The notes under the pieces were generated by a model. That model was not told the DNA's origin and searched no databases. It saw only the letters and a program-made list of their open reading frames with translations. Source: an uncultured Actinomyces sp. (GTDB lineage: Bacteria; Actinomycetota; Actinomycetes; Actinomycetales; Actinomycetaceae). Taken from it: a DNA stretch of 64,000 nt. Made by a program: the position numbers and the translations under genes. Below, in pieces: positions 28,505 through 37,039 of this stretch. Where the stretch lies: contig CAMPYB010000002.1 in NCBI GenBank assembly GCA_946998115.1, positions 9,065 through 73,064 of the forward strand, in the 5' to 3' direction. Each line of letters opens with the position of its first letter. The first letter of the stretch is position 1.

Positions 28505-29221
28505 TTATATAACCTTTATATTATCAAGTCTTATTTTGTTGCTTATAGGAGGTATAGTAACCATTTGATAATACATTTTCCACCCTAAACCTATTTTTTT
28601 AACATAGTTTTTATATGTTTTTATTTCATCATCACTGTTTATTGATTTTTGCATTTTATCCGCGGAACCTATTGCTTTTATTATATACGGAGGAGAAGAT
28701 AACTCGCCATCTATTATGATAACATTACCTACACAACGTATATTAGTTGTTGGAGTTACCTGTTTATCTTGCACTGATATATTTTTAGCGCCACCTTTTC
28801 GCAATGCATTCAATACGGCATCAATATCTTGCTGGTGCACAACATATTCGTCTAAATTTGTAACTTGTGAATAATCTTTCGGTTCTGGCGCATCATACAA
28901 TTCTATAACTATTCCCGAGCCTTGTTTTTGTTTGTACATTTCATTTGTAATTGCGCTATTTTTTATACTGTATTTATTTATTCTTTCTTCCTGTATTTCT
29001 TTTTCTAATACTCTAATTTTGCTTTTATGTTTTTTTATTTGATCATATTTATTTTCAACTTGTTCAATTGTTGTTTTTTGAATAGTTATTGTATTATTTG
29101 CTTTTAATGGACTAGATGTCATGAATAAAAACCCTATTGCTATTGCCAACAAAAATAATAATATTTTTAATATTATTTTTTCTATTATTGTCTGTTTTAT
29201 TCGTTTAGGCGTTTCTATCAT
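28505..29221 (-). CDS. DUF881 family membrane protein
   Basis: N-terminal membrane span (about 15-34), a coiled-coil-like segment (about 45-85), and a C-terminal DUF881 domain with GSGIVIELYDAP, VVHQQDIDAVLNALRKGGAKNISVQ and the VGNVIIIDG strand. The family is encoded beside crgA in most actinobacteria and resembles Bacillus YlxW/YlxX; its role is not established, probably at the division site. 238 aa is normal. Divergent from crgA, and upstream of srtE in a three-gene unit. Confidence 0.87.
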   Translation of the reverse strand: MIETPKRIKQTIIEKIILKILLFLLAIAIGFLFMTSSPLKANNTITIQKTTIEQVENKYDQIKKHKSKIRVLEKEIQEERINKYSIKNSAITNEMYKQKQGSGIVIELYDAPEPKDYSQVTNLDEYVVHQQDIDAVLNALRKGGAKNISVQDKQVTPTTNIRCVGNVIIIDGELSSPPYIIKAIGSADKMQKSINSDDEIKTYKNYVKKIGLGWKMYYQMVTIPPISNKIRLDNIKVI

Positions 29222-29345
29222 TTTATTCCTTGTTCAAATTTTAAAAATATTCTATATTGAATAATTTTTTCAATAAAGGAATATATCAATATATGTGCAT
29301 AACTATTTTATTTTAATGTTTTTCTATACAGTCATGTTTTTACAG

Positions 29346-29373
29346 TTTACCTATTTATTTATTTTGTTAGAAT
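29346..29373 (+). promoter_or_regulatory. Probable crgA promoter
   Basis: TTTACC (29346-29351), 16-bp spacer, TAGAAT (29368-29373), 36 bp before the crgA ATG. It fits a sigma-A promoter, but such matches are easy to find in AT-rich DNA. Confidence 0.45.
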
Positions 29374-29409
29374 AGATGTGTATATGTTTATTTATCAAGG
29401 AGTTTTTTT

Positions 29410-29679
29410 ATGCCAGAAGCAAAAAGGCGTAAATCCGATAATGGAAATATGGCTCATATGGACACTGAAATTCGTCCATCATGGGTTGATGATATTAAGC
29501 TAAGTCCAGCATGGTGGGCACCTACTATGTGTACACTAATGTTACTAGGGTTGTTTTGGATGGTAGTTTACTATATTTCTAGTGCTATGTATCCTATTCC
29601 TGGTATTGGTAACTGGAATTTAGCCATTGGCACTTTGATTTCTTTCTCTGGCTTTATGATGGCTCTTAGATGGCGATAA
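29410..29679 (+). CDS. crgA: Cell division protein CrgA
   Basis: Small septal protein that helps recruit FtsI and other divisome members in actinobacteria. The 89-aa product has a hydrophilic N-terminus, a conserved SPAWWAPTM leading into the first span, a YPIPGIGNWN link and a second span ending in FMMALRWR. These are family hallmarks. The ATG has AAGGAG upstream. Monocistronic, followed by its own terminator. Confidence 0.95.
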   Translation: MPEAKRRKSDNGNMAHMDTEIRPSWVDDIKLSPAWWAPTMCTLMLLGLFWMVVYYISSAMYPIPGIGNWNLAIGTLISFSGFMMALRWR

Positions 29680-29688
29680 ATTATCACT

Positions 29689-29711
29689 AGGCCCATGTTT
29701 AAAATGGGTCT
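29689..29711 (+). terminator. Terminator after crgA
   Basis: AGGCCCAT, seven-base loop, ATGGGTCT (with one G-T pair), followed by ATATTTTATTT. Confidence 0.7.
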
Positions 29712-29754
29712 ATATTTTATTTAATATACTTTAATTTTTAATTTTAGGTTTTTT

Positions 29755-30768
29755 ATGAATACTTTAAAAGTTGTTGAAGTTGACAGTGTTAAATACGAAG
29801 AAATAATTAATAGCTCAAATATCAACATACCTATTGAGCAAAGTGTCGTTTGGAACAATTTTTCTTCCAGTTGTGGTAACTATTTATTCAAATATTTAGT
29901 TGTTTTTGATCAGCAACTCCCTATAGCTACTTTAAGTTTATATAAATATAAGTTGTATAGTTTTGAATATTTATGGGCAAAAAATGGACCAGTTTTCCTA
30001 AAAGATTCTTATAGGAACTATGAGGAGGACATTTGTAACACATTGCGTGAATATGTTCGACATAATTTTCCTAAAATTGTTTTATTGCGCTTAAATATTG
30101 AAAAAGAAAATAAATTTACTCGACCAGTTATGCGTGTTATACCTTATGACAGTACTGTGATTATGGATATTTCTGGTTCCGATGAAGATATTTTATCTCG
30201 TATGAAACCACGTGGACGTCGTGATGTTCGTAAAAGTCTACGTGAGTCTGGTATGCAATGTTCTGAAGAATCATCAACTATTTTAAATAATTTTGATGAA
30301 GTTTATGAAATAATGAAAGAAACAGCAAATCGTGACAGTTTTGTTCCTCATGAGATTGATTTTTATAAGAAAATGCTGAAATCTTTAGGGAATAATTGTA
30401 AATTTTTTGTTGGCCGTATTGATGGTAAAGTTGTGTGTTGGAATATAACAACGGTTTACGGCAATACTGCTGTTCAATATTATGCGGCTACAAATAAGTT
30501 GGCTCGCGATAAATATTGTTATGACCATTTAGTTTATTTCACTGCTTGTTATCTACGTGATATGGGTATTAAATATTTCGATCTCATGGGTATCGGTTCT
30601 GATTTTTCACCGTCTTTGCTTGGCTTAAATATGTTTAAAACTAAATTTAGCAAAGAGATAAAATTTGTTCCGCCTATTCGTGATTTAGTTTGTAATTCTT
30701 TCCTATATACCGTTATGCTTATCGGTTACAGAGGAAAAAGGTTTATAAGAAAATTTTTAAAACATTAA
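29755..30768 (+). CDS. FemX/MurM-like aminoacyl-tRNA-dependent peptidoglycan transferase
   Basis: 337-aa FemAB-family protein (two GNAT-like folds): QSVVWNNFSS near the start, LWAKNGPVFL, the DISGSDEDILSRMKPRGRRDVRKS block typical of FemX proteins, and DLMGIGSDFSPSLLGLNMFKTKFSKE at the end. Such enzymes add an amino acid from a charged tRNA to the lysine or ornithine of lipid II, making the cross-bridge. The amino acid cannot be told from sequence. It lacks the long coiled-coil arm of FemA. Rightward, behind crgA. Confidence 0.88.
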   Translation: MNTLKVVEVDSVKYEEIINSSNINIPIEQSVVWNNFSSSCGNYLFKYLVVFDQQLPIATLSLYKYKLYSFEYLWAKNGPVFLKDSYRNYEEDICNTLREYVRHNFPKIVLLRLNIEKENKFTRPVMRVIPYDSTVIMDISGSDEDILSRMKPRGRRDVRKSLRESGMQCSEESSTILNNFDEVYEIMKETANRDSFVPHEIDFYKKMLKSLGNNCKFFVGRIDGKVVCWNITTVYGNTAVQYYAATNKLARDKYCYDHLVYFTACYLRDMGIKYFDLMGIGSDFSPSLLGLNMFKTKFSKEIKFVPPIRDLVCNSFLYTVMLIGYRGKRFIRKFLKH

Positions 30769-30827
30769 AAATTATTAGTTTATAATTTTTACGTTAGCAT
30801 ATTGTGTTTTATTAAAACATAAAATAA

Positions 30828-30856
30828 TGGTGGTGAACTATTGTAATTCACCACCA
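30828..30856 (-). terminator. Terminator, possibly bidirectional
   Basis: Ten-base arms TGGTGGTGAA and TTCACCACCA around a nine-base loop. Leftward it is followed by TTATTTTATGTTTT. It lies between convergent genes and may serve both. Confidence 0.7.
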
Positions 30857-30874
30857 CTGCTTTATATTACGTAA

Positions 30875-31390
30875 TTATTTTTCTGAAGCCATTACTTCTT
30901 CATTATTTTCTGATTTTGGACATTCGCATTCGTCGTCGCATTCGTCTTCAAAATCTTCCCAATATTCTTCAGCCCATGGATCGTCTATAGGTTGCAATCT
31001 GCGCCACACTAAAACGCCAGCAACTACTGCTGTTACTAACCCGGTGAATATTAAAAATACGTTGCGTACTTTATGTGATTTGTTTGTCATGACTTTCTCT
31101 TCCTTTGCTAGTGCATCAATTTTTGGAATATATTCTTCTACTAATTTTGTGTGAGCATTTTGCATAGCAGGTGCTAGCTTATTTGCCGCTGTAGACACAT
31201 GTGGTGCAAGAGCTTTCACAGTTTTCTTCCAAGCTTTTTTTGCTCTTGGTCTAGCCCATTGTTCACCTTGAGAAATAATACAACTTGCTTGTTCTTTGCA
31301 TATACTGACACCTTCTTGTGCCATACGCTTAGCATTTTTAACATTGTGTATAATTTTATCTTTATCAATATTTGTGTGGCAACAAGTCAT
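30875..31390 (-). CDS. DUF5324-like membrane protein with acidic Cys-rich tail
   Basis: 171 aa. It begins MTCCHTN, has a helical amphipathic body (ARPRAKKAWKKTVKALAPHV, NKLAPAMQNAHTKL), one membrane span (about 108-126) and an acidic end containing ECDDECEC. The layout (helical repeats with APxV/LAP motifs, then a late span and a W-rich acidic tail) resembles an actinobacterial family of unknown function near ppiA, perhaps DUF5324; this assignment is tentative. Six cysteines near the two ends are unusual. Confidence 0.7.
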   Translation of the reverse strand: MTCCHTNIDKDKIIHNVKNAKRMAQEGVSICKEQASCIISQGEQWARPRAKKAWKKTVKALAPHVSTAANKLAPAMQNAHTKLVEEYIPKIDALAKEEKVMTNKSHKVRNVFLIFTGLVTAVVAGVLVWRRLQPIDDPWAEEYWEDFEDECDDECECPKSENNEEVMASEK

Positions 31391-31528
31391 TTTTTCTCCT
31401 AAGAACTGTTCCCGAGATTTCTATCTCCAGATACATTTTAAGGCTTTAATTAGTTTTATTTAAAGTAATTTGCTGTTTATTTTATTATTGAATTATATTT
31501 ATTTCTACTATTATGTAAAAATTATACT

Positions 31529-32056
31529 ATGGAAGCTATATTACATACTAGCGAAGGCGACATTCGCATTGAACTTTTTCCTTTTGTCGCACCTGTTACT
31601 GTTAAGAATTTTGTTGAATTAGCAAAAGGACAACGTGAATGGGTTAATCCATCTACTGGTGAAAAAATGGTTAATACTCCTTTTTATGATGGTGTTATTT
31701 TCCATAGAGTTATTGATGGATTTATGATTCAAGGTGGCGACCCTACAGGGACAGGCATGGCAGGTCCTGGTTACACTTTTGATGATGAAATAGATCCTGA
31801 ATATAATTTCGACGAGCCTTATGTATTAGCTATGGCTAATGCTGGAAAACGTGCTGGTCATGGAACTAATGGTTCTCAATTTTTTATAACTGTTGCTCCT
31901 ACTCAATGGCTTCACGGAAAGCATACTGTTTTTGGTAAAGTAGCTAATGATAAGTCGAAAGCTGTTGTTGACAAGATAGCAACTGTTGCAACTGATATGT
32001 CAGATCGACCTTTGGACGATGTTGTTATTAAATCAGTTGAAATTATTGAAGATTAG
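31529..32056 (+). CDS. ppiA: Cyclophilin-type peptidyl-prolyl cis-trans isomerase
   Basis: Catalyses proline isomerisation during protein folding in the cytosol. The cyclophilin fold is complete: FHRVIDGFMIQGGDPTGTG (catalytic Arg), MANAGKRAGHGTNGSQFFITV and WLHGKHTVFGKV. 175 aa, no signal peptide. No Shine-Dalgarno precedes the ATG, and AT-rich -10-like sequences (TATTAT at 31509-31514) lie just upstream, so the mRNA may be leaderless or nearly so. Followed by a clear terminator. Between gyrA and crgA, as in other actinobacteria. Confidence 0.94.
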   Translation: MEAILHTSEGDIRIELFPFVAPVTVKNFVELAKGQREWVNPSTGEKMVNTPFYDGVIFHRVIDGFMIQGGDPTGTGMAGPGYTFDDEIDPEYNFDEPYVLAMANAGKRAGHGTNGSQFFITVAPTQWLHGKHTVFGKVANDKSKAVVDKIATVATDMSDRPLDDVVIKSVEIIED

Positions 32057-32083
32057 AAATATTTATTTTACAGTTCACAATTT

Positions 32084-32110
32084 AGGCGAATATTTTTATT
32101 CGCCTTTTTA
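32084..32110 (+). terminator. Terminator after ppiA
   Basis: AGGCGAATA, four T loop, TATTCGCCT followed by TTTT. A classic intrinsic terminator. Confidence 0.88.
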
Positions 32111-32200
32111 GTTATATTTATTTTGTTTATTTATTGTTTATATGTGTTGTTTAGTGTTTAATATTGTACCTGATGTTTAATATTTATACCTGAGGTTACG

Positions 32201-32995
32201 ATGTCTGATTTACAGCCAATTAATGATTTTGATGCTTATAAGCATGATTGGAATAAGGATTCTTTTATTGATAGTAGCAACAAAGATCCTAATAGGTTTT
32301 CATTTAATTATGAGAAACCTGGTAATTTCAAAAATACTTTTTTGAACCATTTCTCTAATAGTAATATAATTTTCACTCAATCAATGACTGCTATTTGTGT
32401 TGTCGTATTTTTTATTACATTAATTTTCCCCAGAATTTCTTATTATTTTGCCTATAATCCTGTAACAGTAATGGTTTATCCGTGGACTATGATTACATCT
32501 GCTTTTATACATTATGGGTTTATGCATATCATTTTCAATATGATTACTTTATATTACATTGGCGCAGAAATTGAAAAAATTATTGGATCATGGCGTATCG
32601 CGATTATTTTTTTGATTTCAACTTTAGGTGGTAGTTTATTTATAAGTTCAGGGATTTTTTATAATTCTGCTGCGTTTTTTGTTTATACTGGTGGTGCTTC
32701 TAGTGGTATTTTTGGGCTTTTTGGAACTATTTATGTTTTACAAAAAAGCAAGGGTATTTCTACTACTCCTATGATTGTTCTTATTATTTTGAATTTGTCT
32801 TTAGGATTTTTGTCTCCTAATATTTCTATTTTAGGTCATTTAGGTGGTTTAGTTTTTGGAACTTTAACTGCTTACTTGTTTAGTAAATATAAGTATTCTA
32901 AAAATTATATTAAGTTATTTATTTCAATATTAATTATTGGTTGTATTATTTTATGTTATGCATTATCAATCATTGCCTTGGGTTTTGATTTTTAA
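32201..32995 (+). CDS. Rhomboid-family intramembrane serine protease
   Basis: Cleaves membrane proteins within the bilayer. A hydrophilic N-terminus of about 60 residues precedes six or seven spans. Catalytic motifs are visible: HYGFMHIIFNM (span 2), the serine in TGGASSGIFGLFG (span 4) and the histidine in LGHLGGLVFG (span 6). 264 aa. Typical neighbour of ppiA and crgA in actinobacteria. Followed by a hairpin terminator. Confidence 0.92.
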   Translation: MSDLQPINDFDAYKHDWNKDSFIDSSNKDPNRFSFNYEKPGNFKNTFLNHFSNSNIIFTQSMTAICVVVFFITLIFPRISYYFAYNPVTVMVYPWTMITSAFIHYGFMHIIFNMITLYYIGAEIEKIIGSWRIAIIFLISTLGGSLFISSGIFYNSAAFFVYTGGASSGIFGLFGTIYVLQKSKGISTTPMIVLIILNLSLGFLSPNISILGHLGGLVFGTLTAYLFSKYKYSKNYIKLFISILIIGCIILCYALSIIALGFDF

Positions 32996-33008
32996 TGTTT
33001 TTTATATT

Positions 33009-33042
33009 CCTCCTGTCTATTTAGATAGGAGGATATTTTTTT
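33009..33042 (+). terminator. Terminator after the rhomboid gene
   Basis: CCTCCTGTCTA and TAGATAGGAGG form an 11-bp stem (one G-T pair) with a tiny TT loop, then TATTTTTTT. It lies 14 bp after the stop. Confidence 0.85.
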
Positions 33043-33090
33043 GTAAATCTTTTATTACATTTTTTATAAAAATGTTTCAGATATCACATT

Positions 33091-33466
33091 TTATACACAT
33101 TTTTATTAGAGTTATCCACAATTTTGTGGATAACTATTGCTTTTTATAGAATATATACAGAGTAAGTTGTATTTTTTATAGTTTGTTCTGTTTATTAACT
33201 TTAAGGTTATATTTAACTGTTGATAACTTTATGAATAAGTTTTCATAAAATGTGGATAATTTATATAAAAATTTTAGTTGTAATTTCAAGGTTTTTATCA
33301 TATTTTTCTGTTTTATACAGATATTTTAAGACTTATCCACAATTTGTGGATAACTTTGTGGATAGTTTTACACAAATTACACTTTTGTAACATATGGATA
33401 AACTCTCAAGCTTAGATTTAGGTTTATGCAATTTTATCCACAACTTATACACATAATTGTGAATAA
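33091..33466. promoter_or_regulatory. Dense DnaA-box array distal to dnaA
   Basis: Nine perfect TTATNCACA boxes in 376 bp: forward at 33091-33099, 33112-33120, 33333-33341, 33434-33442 and 33445-33453; reverse at 33125-33133, 33251-33259, 33345-33353 and 33458-33466. One-mismatch boxes add to this (33357-33365). Two pairs form head-to-head palindromes (33112/33125 and 33333/33345). Most boxes are the strong TTATCCACA form. The tract 33043-33658 has no gene and is very AT-rich, with possible unwinding stretches. It could be a second part of the origin, a DnaA-titration site, or a regulatory region. Confidence 0.85.
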
Positions 33467-33658
33467 CTGTGTATTTCTTGTTCATAACTTTATCTTTTGC
33501 ATTGCTATATTCGTTTTATGGAATAATTTATTTAATCATTTAGTACATGTGTGCATGTGATGAAATATTAATGTGATATTAGTTCACGTTTTCTTTATTG
33601 TTGTTGATATCACTTGTATTAATTCATTTTCATTTATCGTAAACAAATATAATTAAAT

Positions 33659-33681
33659 AAAAAAACTCCTCTTACGAGGAG
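33659..33681 (-). terminator. Terminator after tRNA-Ala
   Basis: CTCCTC, loop GTAA, GAGGAG on the leftward strand, followed by seven T. It separates the tRNA pair from the DnaA-box array. Confidence 0.9.
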
Positions 33682-33689
33682 ATTTACTG

Positions 33690-33762
33690 TGGAGATAACG
33701 GGACTCGAACCCGTAACCCCCTGCTTGCAAAGCAGGTGCGCTACCAATTGCGCCATATCCCC
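33690..33762 (-). tRNA. tRNA-Ala (anticodon TGC)
   Basis: Cloverleaf on the minus strand: acceptor GGGGATA with TATCTCC and discriminator A, D-arm GGCGCAATTGGTAGCGC, anticodon loop TTTGCAA, T-arm GGTTCGAGTCC. 73 nt without encoded CCA. Follows tRNA-Ile in the same direction. Confidence 0.95.
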
Positions 33763-33857
33763 ATTGTCAAACAACTCATCTAGTCTATACTATAAATAAA
33801 AATTAATCAAGAAGTTTTAGAAAAATTTCTATTTACATTATAACTGTCATCCGACAG

Positions 33858-33931
33858 TGGGACTAGCTGGACTCGAACCAGCGACCCCTACATTATCAGT
33901 GTAGTGCTCTAACCGACTGAGCTATAGTCCC
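33858..33931 (-). tRNA. tRNA-Ile (anticodon GAT)
   Basis: Cloverleaf on the minus strand: acceptor GGGACTA with TAGTCCC and discriminator A, D-arm TAGCTCAGTCGGTTAGAGCA, anticodon loop CTGATAA, T-arm GGTTCGAGTCC. 74 nt. The Ile-Ala pair after gyrA and DUF3566 is a classic actinobacterial arrangement outside rRNA operons. A short hairpin (33843-33858) touches its 3' end. Confidence 0.95.
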
Positions 33932-34016
33932 ATTCATAACAAACTTATGAACACTCGAAAAATTTTACACTGTTTTTTTATAAAAATCAACATTCGATTA
34001 AATTTTTCAAAAGCTA

Positions 34017-34445
34017 TTATTCATTTGAAATAGTTACTTTTATTCCACCAACCAATTTTGACACTAAATTATACAAATAAGCATACAAAACTGATATGGC
34101 TGTCAAAACTACTGAATTAACAATTGCAACAAGTATGCTCAAAGCTAAAACTCTGGAAAAATAAAAATATTGCGTGAGATTAGACACTGCATCAGAACCT
34201 ACTTGTCCAATAAATTCCTCCAAACTAGCAAAAACATGCATACTATTAAGCAATGCCCAAAATAAACAAGCGCATACAACGAAAGCTATTCCTAATCCCA
34301 CTGATAGTAAAAAAGAAAATCTCATAACTGAAACCACATTAATGTTGTTCACACACACCTGTGTTTGAACAATTTCCAGTTCACTATCGTTACTATAATT
34401 ACTATTTTCCATAGTTGCTTTAACCATCCATTCTGTCAAATACAA
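34017..34445 (-). CDS. DUF3566 transmembrane protein
   Basis: Conserved actinobacterial membrane protein of unknown function, nearly always directly downstream of gyrA. It has a hydrophilic N-terminus, the family start VVSVMRFSFLLSVGLGIAF with span 1 (about 38-63), an outer loop with EFIGQVG, and span 2 (about 95-122). The start is uncertain: TTG 34445 gives 142 aa; ATG 34427 or 34412 would shorten the N-terminus. None has a good Shine-Dalgarno. 62 bp after gyrA. Confidence 0.85.
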   Translation of the reverse strand: MYLTEWMVKATMENSNYSNDSELEIVQTQVCVNNINVVSVMRFSFLLSVGLGIAFVVCACLFWALLNSMHVFASLEEFIGQVGSDAVSNLTQYFYFSRVLALSILVAIVNSVVLTAISVLYAYLYNLVSKLVGGIKVTISNE

Positions 34446-34507
34446 AAAATTCAGGCAAGAATCGACTAAAAATCACAATTTCTTTTATAATATAATAAAA
34501 ACAAAAG

Positions 34508-37018
34508 TTACATATCTTCATTATTATCTATTTCTAAATATTTAGTGACACCGATAACACGATCATCTTCACCAAGTTTCACAAAAATAACACCTTTTGT
34601 CACACGTCCAGTCCTATTCACTTCATTAACATTGACGCGCACAATGTTACCATTTTGCATAATTAGCATGACTTCATCATTATCTTTGACACTTACAGCA
34701 CCTGCAAGGCTACCAATTTCCTCAACAGAATTAGCTACCTTCACACCGAGACCGCCACGATTTTGAACTCTATACTCACTAATATGTGTACGTTTAGCAA
34801 ATCCACCCTCAGTCACAGTAAGCAAATCAGAAGTGTCATCAACCACTTGCATCGTCAATACTTCATCGTCATCACGCAAACGTATACCAATAACACCTTG
34901 AGTTGCACGTCCACGCGGAGGCAAATCTTCATCACTAGCACTAATACGCAAAGACTGGCCTTTTCTTGTAACAAAAATCAAATTATCATCATTTGTTACA
35001 AGTGCCGCACCTACTAGTTTATCAGTTACACCTTTTTCGTCTTCACGCAAACGTATACCAATAACACCACCAGTAGCGCGAGTCGAACGATATGCAGTAA
35101 GAGAAGTTTTCTTTACTATACCTTGAGCTGTTGCTAATACTAAAGCTTTATCGTCATCAAAACTATCCACAGATAAAACTTGAGCTATAGTTTCGTTTGG
35201 CTCGAAAGCTAATACATTCGCAATATGCTGTCCTTTAGAATTACGTCCACCTTCAGGTAATTCATAACATTTAATTCGATACACTTTACCAAGGTTTGTA
35301 AAGAACAAAAGGTAACTATGACTTGAAGTAACAAAGAAATGTTCAACAATATCATCTTCACGCAAAGTTGCACCTTTTATTCCACGTCCACCACGATGCT
35401 GAGAACGATAAACATCAGCAGATGTTCTCTTCACAAAGCCCGAATGTGTTATAGTAACAACGCTTTCTTCTTCTGGAATAAGATCTTCAAAAGACATTTC
35501 CTGCTCATAAGGTAAGATTGCTGTTTTACGCTCTTCACCATATTTATCAACAATTTCTTTCAGCTCTTTAGAAATTGTTTCATACTGCAATTTTTCACTA
35601 GCGATAAGCTCACGGTAACCTTTAGCTTTCGCTTCTAAATCTTCATACTCACTTAAAATCTTTTGACGCTCCAAAGCGGCGAGACGGCGCAACTGCATAG
35701 CTAAAATAGCATCAGCTTGCACCTGATCAACACCCAGAAGCCCCATTAATCCTTCGCGAGCGTCGTCGACGGTCGGAGAACGTCTAATTAAAGCTATAAC
35801 TTCATCGATGTTTTCTAATGCTCTCAAATATCCGCGCAAAATATGCAGACGTTCTTCCGCTTTCCTTAGACGGAATTTTGTTCGTCTGACTATAACATCA
35901 ACTTGATGTTTAACCCAATAGTAGATAAAACCGTCTAAGGAAAGGGTGCGTGGCACACCGTCGACAATCGCGAGCATATTCGCAGGAAATGAATCCTGCA
36001 ATTGTGTGCGTTTATACAAGTTATTCAGCACAACTTTAGCTATCGCGTCTCTTTTTAGAACTATAACTAGTCTTTGCCCTCCACGTTCAGAGGACTCATC
36101 GCGAATATCAGCTATTCCTTGTATTTGTCCATCTTTTACTAGTTGAGCGATTTTTGCCGCTAAATTATCAGGATTTACTTGATATGGTAATTCTGTTACA
36201 ACTAAACATTGTCTGTTTTGTATTTCTTCTACATTTACTACGGCACGTTGAACTATAGATCCTCGACCTGTTCTGTAGGCTTGTTCAATACCTTTTTTAC
36301 CTAAAATTGTAGCACCAGTAGGAAAATCTGGGCCTTTAACCCTTTCTAATAATGCTTCTAATAATTCTTCACGTGTCGCATTCGGGTGTGTCAGATACCA
36401 TTGCACGCCATCGGCTATTTCACGTAAATTATGTGGAGGTATACGTGTTGCCATACCTACAGCTATACCTTCACTACCATTTATTAAAAGATTCGGGAAT
36501 CTTGCAGGTAAAACTGTTGGTTCGAGATTTTTTCCATCATAATTTTCTACAAAATCTACTGAATCTTCATCAATATCGCGCACCATTTCCATAGCTAAAG
36601 GTGCCATTTTACATTCCGTGTACCTCGATGCGGCTGCTCCTAGGTTTCCTGGTGAACCAAAATTACCTTGTCCAGCAACTAATGGTGCTCGCATTGACCA
36701 ACTTTGAGCAAGCCTTACTAACGCATCATATATAGCAGCATCACCATGAGGGTGATAATTTGACATTACGTCACCAACAACGCGCGCACATTTAGAGAAA
36801 CCAGCAGATGGTCGGAAACCCCCATCATACATACCGTATATTACTCTACGGTGAACAGGTTTTAAACCATCGCGAACTTCTGGTAATGCACGTCCAACTA
36901 TAACACTCATGGCATAGTCAAGATATGACCTTTGCATTTCTTTTTCCAGATCAACTTTTTCAATATAACCATGATTGTATTCACTGTTATTTGTTGTACT
37001 TGATGTTTTTTCTGTCAA
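34508..37018 (-). CDS. gyrA: DNA gyrase subunit A
   Basis: Breaks and rejoins DNA to introduce negative supercoils. The N-terminal domain has [29 protein letters not shown] (quinolone-resistance region, with Ala where many bacteria have Ser after GD) and the catalytic Tyr in AASRYTE. The C-terminal beta-pinwheel has [10 protein letters not shown] (GyrA box) and repeated IRLRxDD blades. 836 aa is normal. The start is TTG at 37018 with AAGG upstream; 21 bp after gyrB. Confidence 0.97.
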   Translation of the reverse strand: MTEKTSSTTNNSEYNHGYIEKVDLEKEMQRSYLDYAMSVIVGRALPEVRDGLKPVHRRVIYGMYDGGFRPSAGFSKCARVVGDVMSNYHPHGDAAIYDALVRLAQSWSMRAPLVAGQGNFGSPGNLGAAASRYTECKMAPLAMEMVRDIDEDSVDFVENYDGKNLEPTVLPARFPNLLINGSEGIAVGMATRIPPHNLREIADGVQWYLTHPNATREELLEALLERVKGPDFPTGATILGKKGIEQAYRTGRGSIVQRAVVNVEEIQNRQCLVVTELPYQVNPDNLAAKIAQLVKDGQIQGIADIRDESSERGGQRLVIVLKRDAIAKVVLNNLYKRTQLQDSFPANMLAIVDGVPRTLSLDGFIYYWVKHQVDVIVRRTKFRLRKAEERLHILRGYLRALENIDEVIALIRRSPTVDDAREGLMGLLGVDQVQADAILAMQLRRLAALERQKILSEYEDLEAKAKGYRELIASEKLQYETISKELKEIVDKYGEERKTAILPYEQEMSFEDLIPEEESVVTITHSGFVKRTSADVYRSQHRGGRGIKGATLREDDIVEHFFVTSSHSYLLFFTNLGKVYRIKCYELPEGGRNSKGQHIANVLAFEPNETIAQVLSVDSFDDDKALVLATAQGIVKKTSLTAYRSTRATGGVIGIRLREDEKGVTDKLVGAALVTNDDNLIFVTRKGQSLRISASDEDLPPRGRATQGVIGIRLRDDDEVLTMQVVDDTSDLLTVTEGGFAKRTHISEYRVQNRGGLGVKVANSVEEIGSLAGAVSVKDNDEVMLIMQNGNIVRVNVNEVNRTGRVTKGVIFVKLGEDDRVIGVTKYLEIDNNEDM

Positions 37019-37039
37019 TTTTCTGCCTTCTCTTTATTG

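Noticed and set aside
33690..33931. tRNA-Ala/tRNA-Ile pair as a remnant of an rRNA operon spacer
   Set aside because: No 16S or 23S sequence is nearby, and a tRNA-Ile/tRNA-Ala pair after gyrA and DUF3566 is the normal actinobacterial arrangement.
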